From an uncultured Mycoplasmatota bacterium (GTDB lineage Bacteria > Bacillota_I > Bacilli_A > RF39 > UBA660), in assembly GCA_900547995.1 (NCBI GenBank), contig URIY01000018.1, positions 1 to 31,830 of the forward strand: 31,830 nucleotides of DNA, read 5' to 3'. The notes below the pieces were generated by a model. It ran no database searches. It was not told the DNA's origin and saw only the letters and a list, made by a program, of their open reading frames with translations. The stretch's first letter is position 1. Each line of letters opens with the position of its first letter. Positions 25,599-31,830 of the stretch are shown here, in pieces. Both the position numbers and the translations under genes were made by a program.

Positions 25599-26150
25599 TT
25601 AATGTAATAATAATTTGAACATCCTTTCTATGCAATTCTTCTCAGGTCTAGTTAAACCTTTTAAATTATAATAATATCTATCAATTAGGTATTTCGTATA
25701 TGCAGTTGCAGATTTATGATGATATAGGTCATCAATATATTTCTGTACTTCTGCAATATGTCTACTTCTACGAAGTAATATTAATTGCTCAGATATATTA
25801 TTCTTTTGCTCTAAAAGTCTTTTAACTATTGGTGGAGCTTCTGCTTTAATATCTGCTAGTTCTCCAAAAGTTATTTTATTATTTAAGTATTTAGTTAGGT
25901 TATCAACATAAATTAGAGCTATACATTTAGTAAGGTATTGCTTAAATTTAAAATCCTGTATTTGTTTAGTGTATAATATGTATGAGTATTTTTTCTCCTT
26001 ATTAAATACAATGATTTTCTCTCCGTTTGATTTAACTTTTAGATTAGTAAGAATTGCTTTTTTCTTATTCTTCTTAGTTTTAGCAGATTGAATATTGTTA
26101 AAAACTAACTCGATAAAATAATAAACTTCTTTTTCAAAATTATTATTCAT
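25599..26150 (-). CDS. Unknown protein, first gene of the ssb-clpP operon
   Basis: Not recognised. It is 183 residues, basic (many Lys), with a Lys-rich stretch near residues 23-33 (AKTKKNKKKAI), a middle part with alternating hydrophobics (IIVFNKEKKYSYILYTKQI) and a helical C-terminal half (ITFGELADIKAEAPPIVKRLLEQKNN...LLRRSRHIAEVQKYIDDLY). No signal peptide or membrane helix. A G-run (GGGGGG, minus strand) is the ribosome site for ATG 26150. An extended -10 (TGTTATATT) lies upstream, so transcription of the four-gene unit probably starts here. The basic character suggests nucleic-acid binding, but this is inference. Confidence 0.7.
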   Translation of the reverse strand: MNNNFEKEVYYFIELVFNNIQSAKTKKNKKKAILTNLKVKSNGEKIIVFNKEKKYSYILYTKQIQDFKFKQYLTKCIALIYVDNLTKYLNNKITFGELADIKAEAPPIVKRLLEQKNNISEQLILLRRSRHIAEVQKYIDDLYHHKSATAYTKYLIDRYYYNLKGLTRPEKNCIERMFKLLLH

Positions 26151-26204
26151 TGCTAACCCCCCTATAAAGAATATAACATAGTGATTTTTATATGTTTTAA
26201 CACA

Positions 26205-26240
26205 AAATAAAACCCTATATCCAAATAGGATAAAGGGTTA
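26205..26240 (-). terminator. Terminator of the RsgI-like gene
   Basis: AACCCT (26211-26216) pairs with AGGGTT (26234-26239), and TATCC (26218-26222) with GGATA (26228-26232). On the minus strand it is followed by TTTTATTTT. Confidence 0.75.
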
Positions 26241-26257
26241 TTACTTATATAACTTTA

Positions 26258-27391
26258 TTAATTTAATACTGCGTAATAAACTGCCAATACTTTATTATAT
26301 TCTTCTATTTCTAAATTAATTGCCTTTACATAATCTTGTGCTTCTTTTTTACCTGATGTTGCTCCTTCAACAACTGTTTTATAGTGCTCTAAGGATGTTT
26401 TTAAATCCTCTAGAGGAGTGTAGTTGTCTTCTGGGTTGTAGTTTAATATCTCATCTTCAAGTTCTGTTACTTTCTTTTGAGCTTCTTCTAATCTTCTAAT
26501 TTCAGCATCATATTGATTTTGCCAAGTTTCTAAATTATCTTTAACAGATGCTAATCTAGGAGTTAAATCATTTATATACCAATTAGCACAAGCTTTCTTA
26601 TCTATTGCATCTTTACATCCTATTTTAGATGTCTCATAGAATTTAAAATATCTAGGTCCACCTTCATATAAATAAACATGGTCTCCTTTAATATAATCAC
26701 CATATCCAGCTGGTTCTACCTTTACATAACCACTACCTAAATCTTTTTCTGTAGTAGGTTCTTCATCCTTTTGAACTGGTTTTGTATTTTGCTTATCATT
26801 GTCTGTATTATTATTTGTGTTATTATTATCTGTTTGATTATTTAGTTCTTCCTCACTAGGTCCAGGTCCTTCAATATTACTATGTTTTTTAATAATAACA
26901 TAGCCATCATCTAAAACTATAAACTCAGTTTCTACATTACCAGTGGTATCAATGTTAGACATAATTGTTTCTATTGCATCTTTTGGTATTTTTTCTGTTT
27001 TAACATTTATTTTATTACCTTTTAAATTAAGAACTATATCTTCTACATAGACACTGTTTTCATTTAAACTAGATATATTAACAACCGTATCTTCTTTAAC
27101 ATAGCCATTTGCTTTTGCTACTTCAATAGTTTTATTAACTGCTTCTTTAATTTCAAGTCCCAAAAAATCTTCTTCTTTATATATTTTTGCATCTTCATTA
27201 ATGTGTAAAACTTCCTTAACATAACCTTTGTTATCAGTATTAAATAAAACCTCAGGATTTATTGATACTATAATACTTTCTTCTTGTAATGCTACATTGT
27301 ATTGTGAAGTATCTTTAAACATAAAACCTATTAAAAATGCACCTACAATAGCAACTACTAGTAAAGTACCACCTAAAATTTTCTTTTTCAT
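26258..27391 (-). CDS. Surface-anchored protein with an RsgI-like outer domain and coiled coil
   Basis: One N-terminal membrane helix or signal anchor (residues ~4-26, KILGGTLLVVAIVGAFLIGF), then an outer domain (~35-170) resembling the extracytoplasmic domain of anti-sigma factors RsgI: IIVSINPEVLFNTDNKGYV, LGLEIKEAVNKTIEVAKANGYVKED. A low-complexity Asn/Thr/Asp/Lys linker follows (~190-215), then a Gly/Tyr-rich part with two cysteines (KIGCKDAIDKKACANW), and a coiled coil (~295-370). The cytoplasmic sigma-binding segment of RsgI is missing and no sigma gene is adjacent, so it is not a functional anti-sigma factor as it stands. It is likely a cell-surface protein of the element, with its own promoter and terminator. 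Confidence 0.72.
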   Translation of the reverse strand: MKKKILGGTLLVVAIVGAFLIGFMFKDTSQYNVALQEESIIVSINPEVLFNTDNKGYVKEVLHINEDAKIYKEEDFLGLEIKEAVNKTIEVAKANGYVKEDTVVNISSLNENSVYVEDIVLNLKGNKINVKTEKIPKDAIETIMSNIDTTGNVETEFIVLDDGYVIIKKHSNIEGPGPSEEELNNQTDNNNTNNNTDNDKQNTKPVQKDEEPTTEKDLGSGYVKVEPAGYGDYIKGDHVYLYEGGPRYFKFYETSKIGCKDAIDKKACANWYINDLTPRLASVKDNLETWQNQYDAEIRRLEEAQKKVTELEDEILNYNPEDNYTPLEDLKTSLEHYKTVVEGATSGKKEAQDYVKAINLEIEEYNKVLAVYYAVLN

Positions 27392-27416
27392 TAAACTACC
27401 ACTCCTTACAACAATT

Positions 27417-27446
27417 AAAAAAGGGACACTAAAACTAGCTGTCCCG
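27417..27446 (-). promoter_or_regulatory. Leader hairpin of the RsgI-like gene
   Basis: GGGACA (27423-27428) and its complement TGTCCC (about 27440-27445) form a 6-bp stem in the 5' leader, just before the ribosome site. It may influence translation or act as a weak attenuator. Confidence 0.4.
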
Positions 27447-27485
27447 TACTACGTCAGCTAATAAACTTCATTATCTGACAAAATA

Positions 27486-27515
27486 ATTATATCACAAGGT
27501 GTATTATAAAGTCAA
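27486..27515 (-). promoter_or_regulatory. Promoter of the RsgI-like gene
   Basis: On the minus strand TTGACT (27515-27510), an 18-base spacer and an extended -10 TGATATAAT (hexamer 27491-27486). A strong match. Confidence 0.8.
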
Positions 27516-27517
27516 TA

Positions 27518-27543
27518 ACATATGTTAAATATATGACATATGT
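27518..27543. promoter_or_regulatory. Paired 8-bp palindromes, candidate operator
   Basis: ACATATGT, itself a palindrome, occurs at 27518-27525 and 27536-27543, 18 bases apart. It lies between the minus promoter of the RsgI-like gene and the plus-strand XRE gene. It is a good candidate binding site for that XRE protein. Confidence 0.55.
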
Positions 27544-27591
27544 AAAAAGTCTGTAAAATGATACCTTTAATCTATAAGGAGTTGGTATCGA

Positions 27592-27831
27592 ATGAGCAAG
27601 AAAAAAGAATATACACCATTATTAGAATATGATATTTTCTATGTTGATATAAAACCAATAATGGAAGCCAAAGGTATATCACAAAATATTTTATCAAAAA
27701 TTACCGACTTATCAATTAATACAATTAGAAGTTATTATCATTCTACTATAAAAAGAGTAGATTTAGATGCTATTTCAAGAATAGTTATGGCTTTAGATTG
27801 TGAAATAAATGATGTCTTGAAAAAGAAGTAA
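27592..27831 (+). CDS. Small XRE/Cro-type regulator
   Basis: A 79-residue single-domain helix-turn-helix: DIKPIMEAKGISQNILSKIT, then LSINTIRSYYHSTIKRVDLDAISRIVMALDCEINDVL. The C-terminal pattern (L..I...L.C.I.D.L) is that of YozG/Cro-like regulators. The domain takes up nearly the whole protein. A GGAG lies 12 bases before ATG 27592. It is the only plus-strand gene in the right arm and is divergent from the RsgI-like gene, with a paired palindrome between them, so it probably controls that promoter and its own. Confidence 0.82.
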   Translation: MSKKKEYTPLLEYDIFYVDIKPIMEAKGISQNILSKITDLSINTIRSYYHSTIKRVDLDAISRIVMALDCEINDVLKKK

Positions 27832-27862
27832 TAATAACTCTATACTAGCAGTCAGTAAAGCA

Positions 27863-28588
27863 TTATTTAAAATGTTTAATATATTTTTCTTTGTTTTTAT
27901 ATGTAGTTATAATAGACTCATAATTTGATATATACCTAGAAATAAATTCTTGTGTATATTTTTTTTCATCAAAATTTTTCTTTCTTTCTTTTCTCATTTT
28001 AATATTATGAGCTAAATTGATTTCCATATTTTCAAATAAATATTGATATTTTCCTCTGCCTCGTTGGGAGAACACAATATCAGATAATATAGTAATTATT
28101 TCTGTTGCTTCTTCGTAAGTGTATTCATTAACTGGTTTAATATCTATATAATGTTCTGCTAGTAATGAAGATATTATAGGTACATACTTAGCATTACTTA
28201 TGAAATTATTTATAATAATTTTATATATCTTATCCTTTAATAAATATAAATTAGTTTCAGCATTAACATTATATTTGCTTACTAAGTAATCTTCTACCAT
28301 TTCTTTATTTGTTTGTATTAATTCACTAAGTAAGAATTCTATATGATAAACATTGAAAAATCTTTCCTTAACTATTTTTATAAACAACTCTAATAAATCA
28401 AGAAATTGATTAGCTTGTATTTTATCATTTTCTATAACATTTTTATAATTAAGTGATATTTCACTTATATTATTGATTACATTATCAAAATATCTGTATC
28501 TTAATAGTTTATAGGAGTAAGTATCACGAAAATACCTATCGTTTAATATCATATATTTTAATACTTCTTTTTTTGCTTCTATTGTCAT
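27863..28588 (-). CDS. Unknown helical protein, 241 aa
   Basis: Not recognised. It is an almost entirely helical, Tyr/Lys/Ile/Asn-rich protein without a signal peptide or clear membrane helix. Charged patches include RGRGKYQYLFENMEI and HNIKMRKERKKNFDEKKY near the C-terminus. ATG 28588 has its ribosome site (AAAGGTG) unusually far away (13 bases), and that site is part of an inverted repeat. It is convergent with the small XRE gene with only 31 bases between, and no clear terminator is seen there. First gene inside the right border repeats of the cargo segment. Confidence 0.65.
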   Translation of the reverse strand: MTIEAKKEVLKYMILNDRYFRDTYSYKLLRYRYFDNVINNISEISLNYKNVIENDKIQANQFLDLLELFIKIVKERFFNVYHIEFLLSELIQTNKEMVEDYLVSKYNVNAETNLYLLKDKIYKIIINNFISNAKYVPIISSLLAEHYIDIKPVNEYTYEEATEIITILSDIVFSQRGRGKYQYLFENMEINLAHNIKMRKERKKNFDEKKYTQEFISRYISNYESIITTYKNKEKYIKHFK

Positions 28589-28596
28589 ATTTTAAA

Positions 28597-28653
28597 TTCA
28601 ACACCTTTCATTTATTAACAAAATATACTAATTATTAACAATAGTGTGTTGAA
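28597..28653 (-). promoter_or_regulatory. Inverted repeat covering the ribosome site of the 241-aa gene
   Basis: TTCAACAC (28597-28604) and GTGTTGAA (28646-28653) form 8-bp arms 41 bases apart. In the transcript the 3' arm overlaps the AAAGGTG ribosome site, so the hairpin could hide it. A translational switch or a protein-binding site is possible. Confidence 0.4.
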
Positions 28654-28671
28654 TAATTTTCTGTGCATCTT

Positions 28672-28718
28672 CTTGCTTCTTAATTATAATTATATACGAG
28701 TATATAATTATTCTATTA
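28672..28718. repeat. Palindrome c in a repeated flank, right border of the cargo operon
   Basis: ATAATTATATAC (28686-28697) and its exact complement (28700-28711) form 12-bp arms around GA. The flanks (TTGCTTCTTAATT before, TCTATTAAT after) match those of palindrome b at 23330-23380 in direct orientation. Confidence 0.7.
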
Positions 28719-28772
28719 ATCTAATATAATAACTTATAAATAATAGTATAACCTAATTATATTGGAATTTTG

Positions 28773-28788
28773 CTATGCCACTATGCCA
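28773..28788. repeat. CTATGCCA tandem repeat, copy 3
   Basis: Two exact CTATGCCA units in tandem, preceded by GGAATTTTG, as in copy 2. It lies 61 bases after palindrome c. Confidence 0.75.
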
Positions 28789-28865
28789 TCTATCAGTATA
28801 CTTTACAAATAACATATACCATAAGTATTAAAATATCGCTTGATAGGTGTTAAAAATACAAGACA

Positions 28866-28905
28866 AAATAAAACGACTAACTAAATTTAGCTAGTCGTTT
28901 TTTGC
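28866..28905. terminator. Bidirectional terminator downstream of ssrA
   Basis: AAACGACTA (28871-28879) pairs with TAGTCGTTT (28892-28900), extended inside by CTAA/TTAG. There are T-runs on both strands. It ends ssrA transcription on the minus strand and insulates the island. Confidence 0.8.
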
Positions 28906-28979
28906 TTGTTATTATCAAGCTTTATATAAACAGCAAAACCACCCCTAAAATAATAGAAATAGTTCGCTTGTGCATCATC

Positions 28980-29354
28980 TGGTGGAGCTGAGGAGAATCG
29001 AACTCCTGTCCAAAAATATCTCACAAAAGATATCTACAAGTTTAGTTAGTTGAACATTTTCCAAATTAAATAAGGCAACTAACAACTCTTTAATTTGGTA
29101 GACTAGTTTAATTCATTATAACCCCTAGTCAAGATTATAACATATTCTGCTAAAATCGAACCCTTTAAAATCTACGCAGAATTAGATAATAAAGAGCTGT
29201 ATTTGCTTAAGTTCTATTAAGCGAAAGATGGAGTTAAAGCTCCACTAAATACATTTTTTAATTTATTTTTTGCATTTATTTTTGCTTGTACTTAACGCGT
29301 ACCTTCGACTTGCAATCTAGAGCCTAATATTTCTGTCGAAACCTAGACAGCCCC
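28980..29354 (-). ncRNA. ssrA: Transfer-messenger RNA (tmRNA)
   Basis: tmRNA rescues stalled ribosomes and tags the unfinished protein. The 5' end GGGGCTGTCTAGGTTTCGAC and the 3' T-arm/acceptor GGACAGGAGTTCGATTCTCC followed by TCAGCTCCACCA form the tRNA-like part. GGGGCTG pairs with CAGCTCC, and CCA is encoded. The tag frame most likely begins at GCA (29285-29283) and ends TAA TAG (29219-29214), giving a 22-residue tag that starts AKINAKNKLK and ends GALTPSFA. The length of ~375 bases is normal. smpB lies directly upstream and a terminator lies about 80 bases past the 3' end. Confidence 0.97.
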
Positions 29355-29364
29355 ATACAAGCAT

Positions 29365-29394
29365 ATTATACGCCATTTTAGGGTAAATATGCAA
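29365..29394 (-). promoter_or_regulatory. ssrA promoter
   Basis: On the minus strand TTGCAT (29394-29389), an 18-base spacer and TATAAT (29370-29365), 11 bases before the mature 5' end. The -35 directly abuts the smpB stop codon. Confidence 0.8.
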
Positions 29395-29838
29395 CTAAAT
29401 ATTTTTCTTTATATATTTTTTTAATTCTCTTTCTTGATCACGTTTTTTTATTGTTTCTCTTTTATCATAATTATGTTTTCCTTTAGCAACTCCTATTAGT
29501 AATTTAGCAAAGCTACCCTTAAAATATAATTTTAGTGGTATAACAGTAAAACCATTTAACTCAAGATTATTTTTAATTTTATTAATTTCTTTTTTATGCA
29601 TTAAAAGTTTTCTAGTTCTTGTTTCTTCATGATTAAAAATATTTCCATGATCATATGATGAAATATGCATATTAAGTACATATATCTCATTATTTTTAAT
29701 AATACAATAACTGTCTTTTAAATTTGCTTTTCCTTGCCTTATTGATTTTATTTCTGTTCCTGTAAGTACAATTCCTGTTTCGTATGTATCAATTATTTCG
29801 TAATCAAATTTTGCTTTTCTATTTTGTATTTCTATCAT
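29395..29838 (-). CDS. smpB: SsrA-binding protein SmpB
   Basis: SmpB binds the tRNA-like part of tmRNA and carries it to stalled ribosomes. Family motifs are present from end to end: NRKAKFDYEIIDTYETGIVLTGTEIKSIRQGKANLKDSYC, EIYVLNMHISSYDHGN, RTRKLLMHKKEI, GFTVIPLKLYFKG and the basic tail GVAKGKHNYDKRETIKKRDQERELKKYI. 147 aa is normal. AAAGGAG precedes the ATG at 29838. It lies directly upstream of ssrA on the same strand, the usual Firmicutes order. Confidence 0.97.
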   Translation of the reverse strand: MIEIQNRKAKFDYEIIDTYETGIVLTGTEIKSIRQGKANLKDSYCIIKNNEIYVLNMHISSYDHGNIFNHEETRTRKLLMHKKEINKIKNNLELNGFTVIPLKLYFKGSFAKLLIGVAKGKHNYDKRETIKKRDQERELKKYIKKNI

Positions 29839-29988
29839 ACTTTTCTCCTTTAACGACTAATCAAATTATATCGTATTGTTTCCTTTTTAGCAATATTTGT
29901 TTCATTTTATATATGTAAAATGCTTTGTTATAGTGTGGACATGAGAGTTGGTTTGTGCTATCATTATTATGGTAAAGATGGTGAATAT

Positions 29989-31161
29989 ATGAAGAAAGCA
30001 AAAATAAAAAGTAATAGTTTTACGACTGTTGAGGTAGTTTTTTTGGTTATTGTAACTTGTTTTATAAGTTTTATCATGGCATATTTGATATGTAGAAAAA
30101 GCAATGTCACTGTAAAATATAATGAAAATAATGAGATATATAAATTTATTGAGCAATATCAAAATATTGTAAATAATTATTATGGTGATGTGGATAAAGA
30201 TAAGCTTATTAATGGAGCTATTAAAGGCATGATAGATTCACTTGATGATCCGTATGCTACATATTTTGATGAAAATTCGGCTAATAATTTTAATATAAAG
30301 CTAAATGGAGAATTTGAGGGGTTTGGAATTGAAATTATAAAATATGCAAATGAGTATATTCAAATACTAACTGTTTTTGATAATTCTCCTGCATCAAAAG
30401 CTGGGCTGCAAGTAAATGATAAAATTATATCTATCAATGGTGAAGATACTAAAAACCTTACAACTACAGAATTCTCTAAGATTGTAGCGACAAGTAATGC
30501 TAAAATTAATTTAGTAATAAATAGGGATGGCGAAGAAAAAGAAGTGTCTTTAAATAAGGGAAAGGTTACATTATCATCTGTTTCTTCTAAGATGCTTAAT
30601 AACAATAATAAAAATATAGGATATATAAAGATATCTATATTTGCACTTAATACATATGAACAATTTAAAGATAAGCTAAATAATCTTGAGAAAGATGGCA
30701 TTGAAGGATTAATTATTGATTTAAGAGATAATTCTGGAGGTCATTCGAGTACAGCTGAAAATATTTTGTCATTATTCTTGTCTAATAAAAGAGTAATGTA
30801 TCAAGTTAAAGATCAAAATAAAACAGAGAAGAAATATTCAAATGGTTCTAAAGAAAAAACATATCCAATAGTTGTTCTAGTTAATTCAGAAAGTGCATCA
30901 GCATCTGAGATAGTTGCATCAGCATTAAAAGAAAATGTTAATGCTACTCTTGTAGGAAATACTACGTATGGAAAAGGAACAGTACAAAATTTAATAGAAT
31001 TACCATCAGGTGAACAGTATAAATACACAACTAAGATTTGGTTAACTGCTAATGGAAATAATATTAATGGTGAAGGAATTAATCCTGATATTGAAGTTAC
31101 TGATGATAATACTTTGGATGACATATATATAGATAAAGCATTACAAACATTTGAAAAATAA
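29989..31161 (+). CDS. S41-family C-terminal processing protease with PDZ domain
   Basis: An exported membrane-anchored protease of the CtpA/CtpB family. One membrane helix (~residues 15-35, VVFLVIVTCFISFIMAYLI) is followed by a family N-terminal part (GAIKGMIDSLDDPYATYFD), a PDZ domain (FEGFGIEI...NSPASKAGLQVNDKIISINGE) and the S41 core (GYIKISIFALNTYEQFKD, LIIDLRDNSGGH). The catalytic serine is within NSESASASEIVASAL (~residue 300) and the lysine in TYGKGTVQ (~326). It lacks the peptidoglycan-binding domain often found at the C-terminus. ATG 29989 is favoured over the longer frame from 29920 because GGTGA lies just before it. 390 aa. Confidence 0.93.
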   Translation: MKKAKIKSNSFTTVEVVFLVIVTCFISFIMAYLICRKSNVTVKYNENNEIYKFIEQYQNIVNNYYGDVDKDKLINGAIKGMIDSLDDPYATYFDENSANNFNIKLNGEFEGFGIEIIKYANEYIQILTVFDNSPASKAGLQVNDKIISINGEDTKNLTTTEFSKIVATSNAKINLVINRDGEEKEVSLNKGKVTLSSVSSKMLNNNNKNIGYIKISIFALNTYEQFKDKLNNLEKDGIEGLIIDLRDNSGGHSSTAENILSLFLSNKRVMYQVKDQNKTEKKYSNGSKEKTYPIVVLVNSESASASEIVASALKENVNATLVGNTTYGKGTVQNLIELPSGEQYKYTTKIWLTANGNNINGEGINPDIEVTDDNTLDDIYIDKALQTFEK

Positions 31162-31192
31162 AATTACATATAATTGTAATTTTATTTTTTGC
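31158..31192 (+). terminator. Terminator after the S41 protease gene
   Basis: ATAAAATTACA (31158-31168) and its exact complement (31175-31185) form an 11-bp stem with a 6-base loop, followed by a T-run. The stem includes the stop codon. Confidence 0.85.
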
Positions 31193-31217
31193 TTTTTTTT
31201 GTAAAAAAAGTTATAAT
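31189..31217 (+). promoter_or_regulatory. Promoter of the DUF402 gene
   Basis: TTGCTT (31189-31194), a 17-base spacer and TATAAT (31212-31217). It overlaps the tail of the preceding terminator. Confidence 0.75.
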
Positions 31218-31237
31218 TGATGTAGGAGGTGCTTATA

Positions 31238-31795
31238 ATGTTGAATAAAGGCACTAAATTACAAATACAATGTTACAAACATGATGGAAGTATACATAGA
31301 GCGTGGGATGAAGCTGTTGTTCTAGATGTAAAAAAAGATTATATAGTTTTTGGAAATAATAAGACATTAGTAACGGAAGCAGAAGGCAATAAATGGAAAA
31401 CAAAAGAGCCTGCAGTTATGTACTTTTTTAAAGACAAATGGTTTAATATTATTGCTCAATTGAAGAAAGATGGAACATATTATTATTGCAATATAGCAAC
31501 CCCGTTTATAATTGAGGAAAATACTATAAAATATATTGATTATGATTTAGATTTGCGAATTTTTCCAACTAAAGAGTATAAAATATTGGATAAAATGGAA
31601 TACAAATATCATAAAAAAAAGATGAACTATTCCGATGAACTTGATGAAGTTGTTAGGGGATCGCTTGATGATTTAATAGACTTATATAATAAGAAATATT
31701 TCCCGTTTAATGATAGATTTAATGAAAAATATTTTCAAGAATATAAGAAATTGGTATCAAATAATCAAAATAAGAAAAAAAGTGAAAAAAAATAA
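31238..31795 (+). CDS. DUF402 protein, NtdP-like nucleoside tri-/diphosphatase
   Basis: A DUF402 beta-barrel protein: HDGSIHRAWDEAVVLDVKKDYIVFGNN at the start, then EPAVMYFFKDKWFNIIAQLKKDGTYYYCNIATP and IKYIDYDLDLRIFP, with the metal-binding Asp pair in YIDYDLDLRI and DDLIDLYNKKYFPF at the end. B. subtilis YgaC and S. aureus relatives (NtdP) hydrolyse nucleoside tri- and diphosphates. The Lys-rich tail (NNQNKKKSEKK) is extra. GGAGGTG (31225-31231) is the ribosome site for ATG 31238; the in-frame GTG at 31229 is inside it. 185 aa. Single-gene unit with its own promoter. Confidence 0.9.
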   Translation: MLNKGTKLQIQCYKHDGSIHRAWDEAVVLDVKKDYIVFGNNKTLVTEAEGNKWKTKEPAVMYFFKDKWFNIIAQLKKDGTYYYCNIATPFIIEENTIKYIDYDLDLRIFPTKEYKILDKMEYKYHKKKMNYSDELDEVVRGSLDDLIDLYNKKYFPFNDRFNEKYFQEYKKLVSNNQNKKKSEKK

Positions 31796-31804
31796 AGAAA
31801 TGTG

Positions 31805-31830
31805 TTGACAAGGTGAGGAGCATTTGATAT
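31805..31830 (+). promoter_or_regulatory. Promoter cut by the window end
   Basis: TTGACA at 31805-31810, and after 17 bases a TAT (with TGA before it) at the very last bases. This fits an extended -10 that continues beyond the window. Confidence 0.5.

Noticed and set aside
22615..28788. CRISPR array from the CTATGCCA repeats
   Set aside because: Units are 8 bases, in tandem without spacers, at three distant places; no cas genes.
17236..28905. ACAAAATAAAAC shared by 17236 and 28863 as attL/attR
   Set aside because: Both copies are the A-rich foot of unrelated terminators; the match ends inside the stems.
1..31830. tRNA or rRNA genes
   Set aside because: No cloverleaf or rRNA-like sequence seen apart from the tRNA-like part of tmRNA.

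Overview
This window is very AT-rich chromosomal DNA from a low-GC Firmicutes/Mollicutes-type bacterium, most likely an uncultured gut Bacilli lineage of the RF39/Erysipelotrichia/Acholeplasma neighbourhood. The reasons are: AGGTG/AAAGGAG ribosome sites, the standard code (TGG for Trp, TAA as the usual stop), a nusA-ylxR-infB operon, an ssrA-smpB pair whose tmRNA encodes a long Mollicutes-like tag, and a sporulation-type (SigE/SigK-like) sigma factor that is now broken. The genus cannot be fixed from sequence alone.

Layout. 1-4.3 kb: a membrane protein cut by the window edge, a membrane-anchored XRE regulator, decayed coding fragments, and a DUF4143-type AAA ATPase. 4.3-8.0 kb: an exporter-type ABC half-transporter, alanine racemase, and the sigma-factor pseudogene with an in-frame TAA before region 4. 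8.0-9.85 kb (minus strand): a membrane-anchored metallophosphoesterase and a CPBP membrane protease in one operon. 9.9-14.3 kb: core operon rimP (N-terminal domain only), nusA (with an Asp9 insert), ylxR/rnpM, a dCMP deaminase-like gene and infB, preceded by a strong hairpin leader. 14.4-17.2 kb: an unrecognised protein and a second ABC half-transporter.

17.3-28.9 kb is a mobile or accessory island between the ABC gene and the 3' end of ssrA. Its left arm (minus strand) holds an AlbA_2/HATPase-type regulator with a one-base frameshift in an A8 run, a large serine recombinase with one in-frame TAA, and an XRE repressor. A divergent pair follows: a 60-aa protein and a helicase-only D5/P4-type replication protein. 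Next come about 960 bases without a gene; within them, 22.79-23.25 kb is rich in inverted repeats and may be a large structured RNA. The right arm is mostly a minus-strand operon, unknown-SSB-beta-CASP nuclease-ClpP, plus an RsgI-like surface protein, a small XRE regulator on the plus strand and another unknown gene. This arm is bracketed by two near-identical 12-bp-arm palindromes in similar flanks, and by copies of a CTATGCCA tandem repeat.

28.98-31.8 kb returns to core genes: ssrA and smpB (minus), then an S41 processing protease and a DUF402 (NtdP-like) phosphatase (plus). The most interesting parts are the structured non-coding block, its repeats, and the ClpP/beta-CASP/SSB module they enclose. 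The three single-event gene lesions (two in-frame TAA, one homopolymer frameshift) suggest ongoing decay or assembly error and deserve a read-level check.
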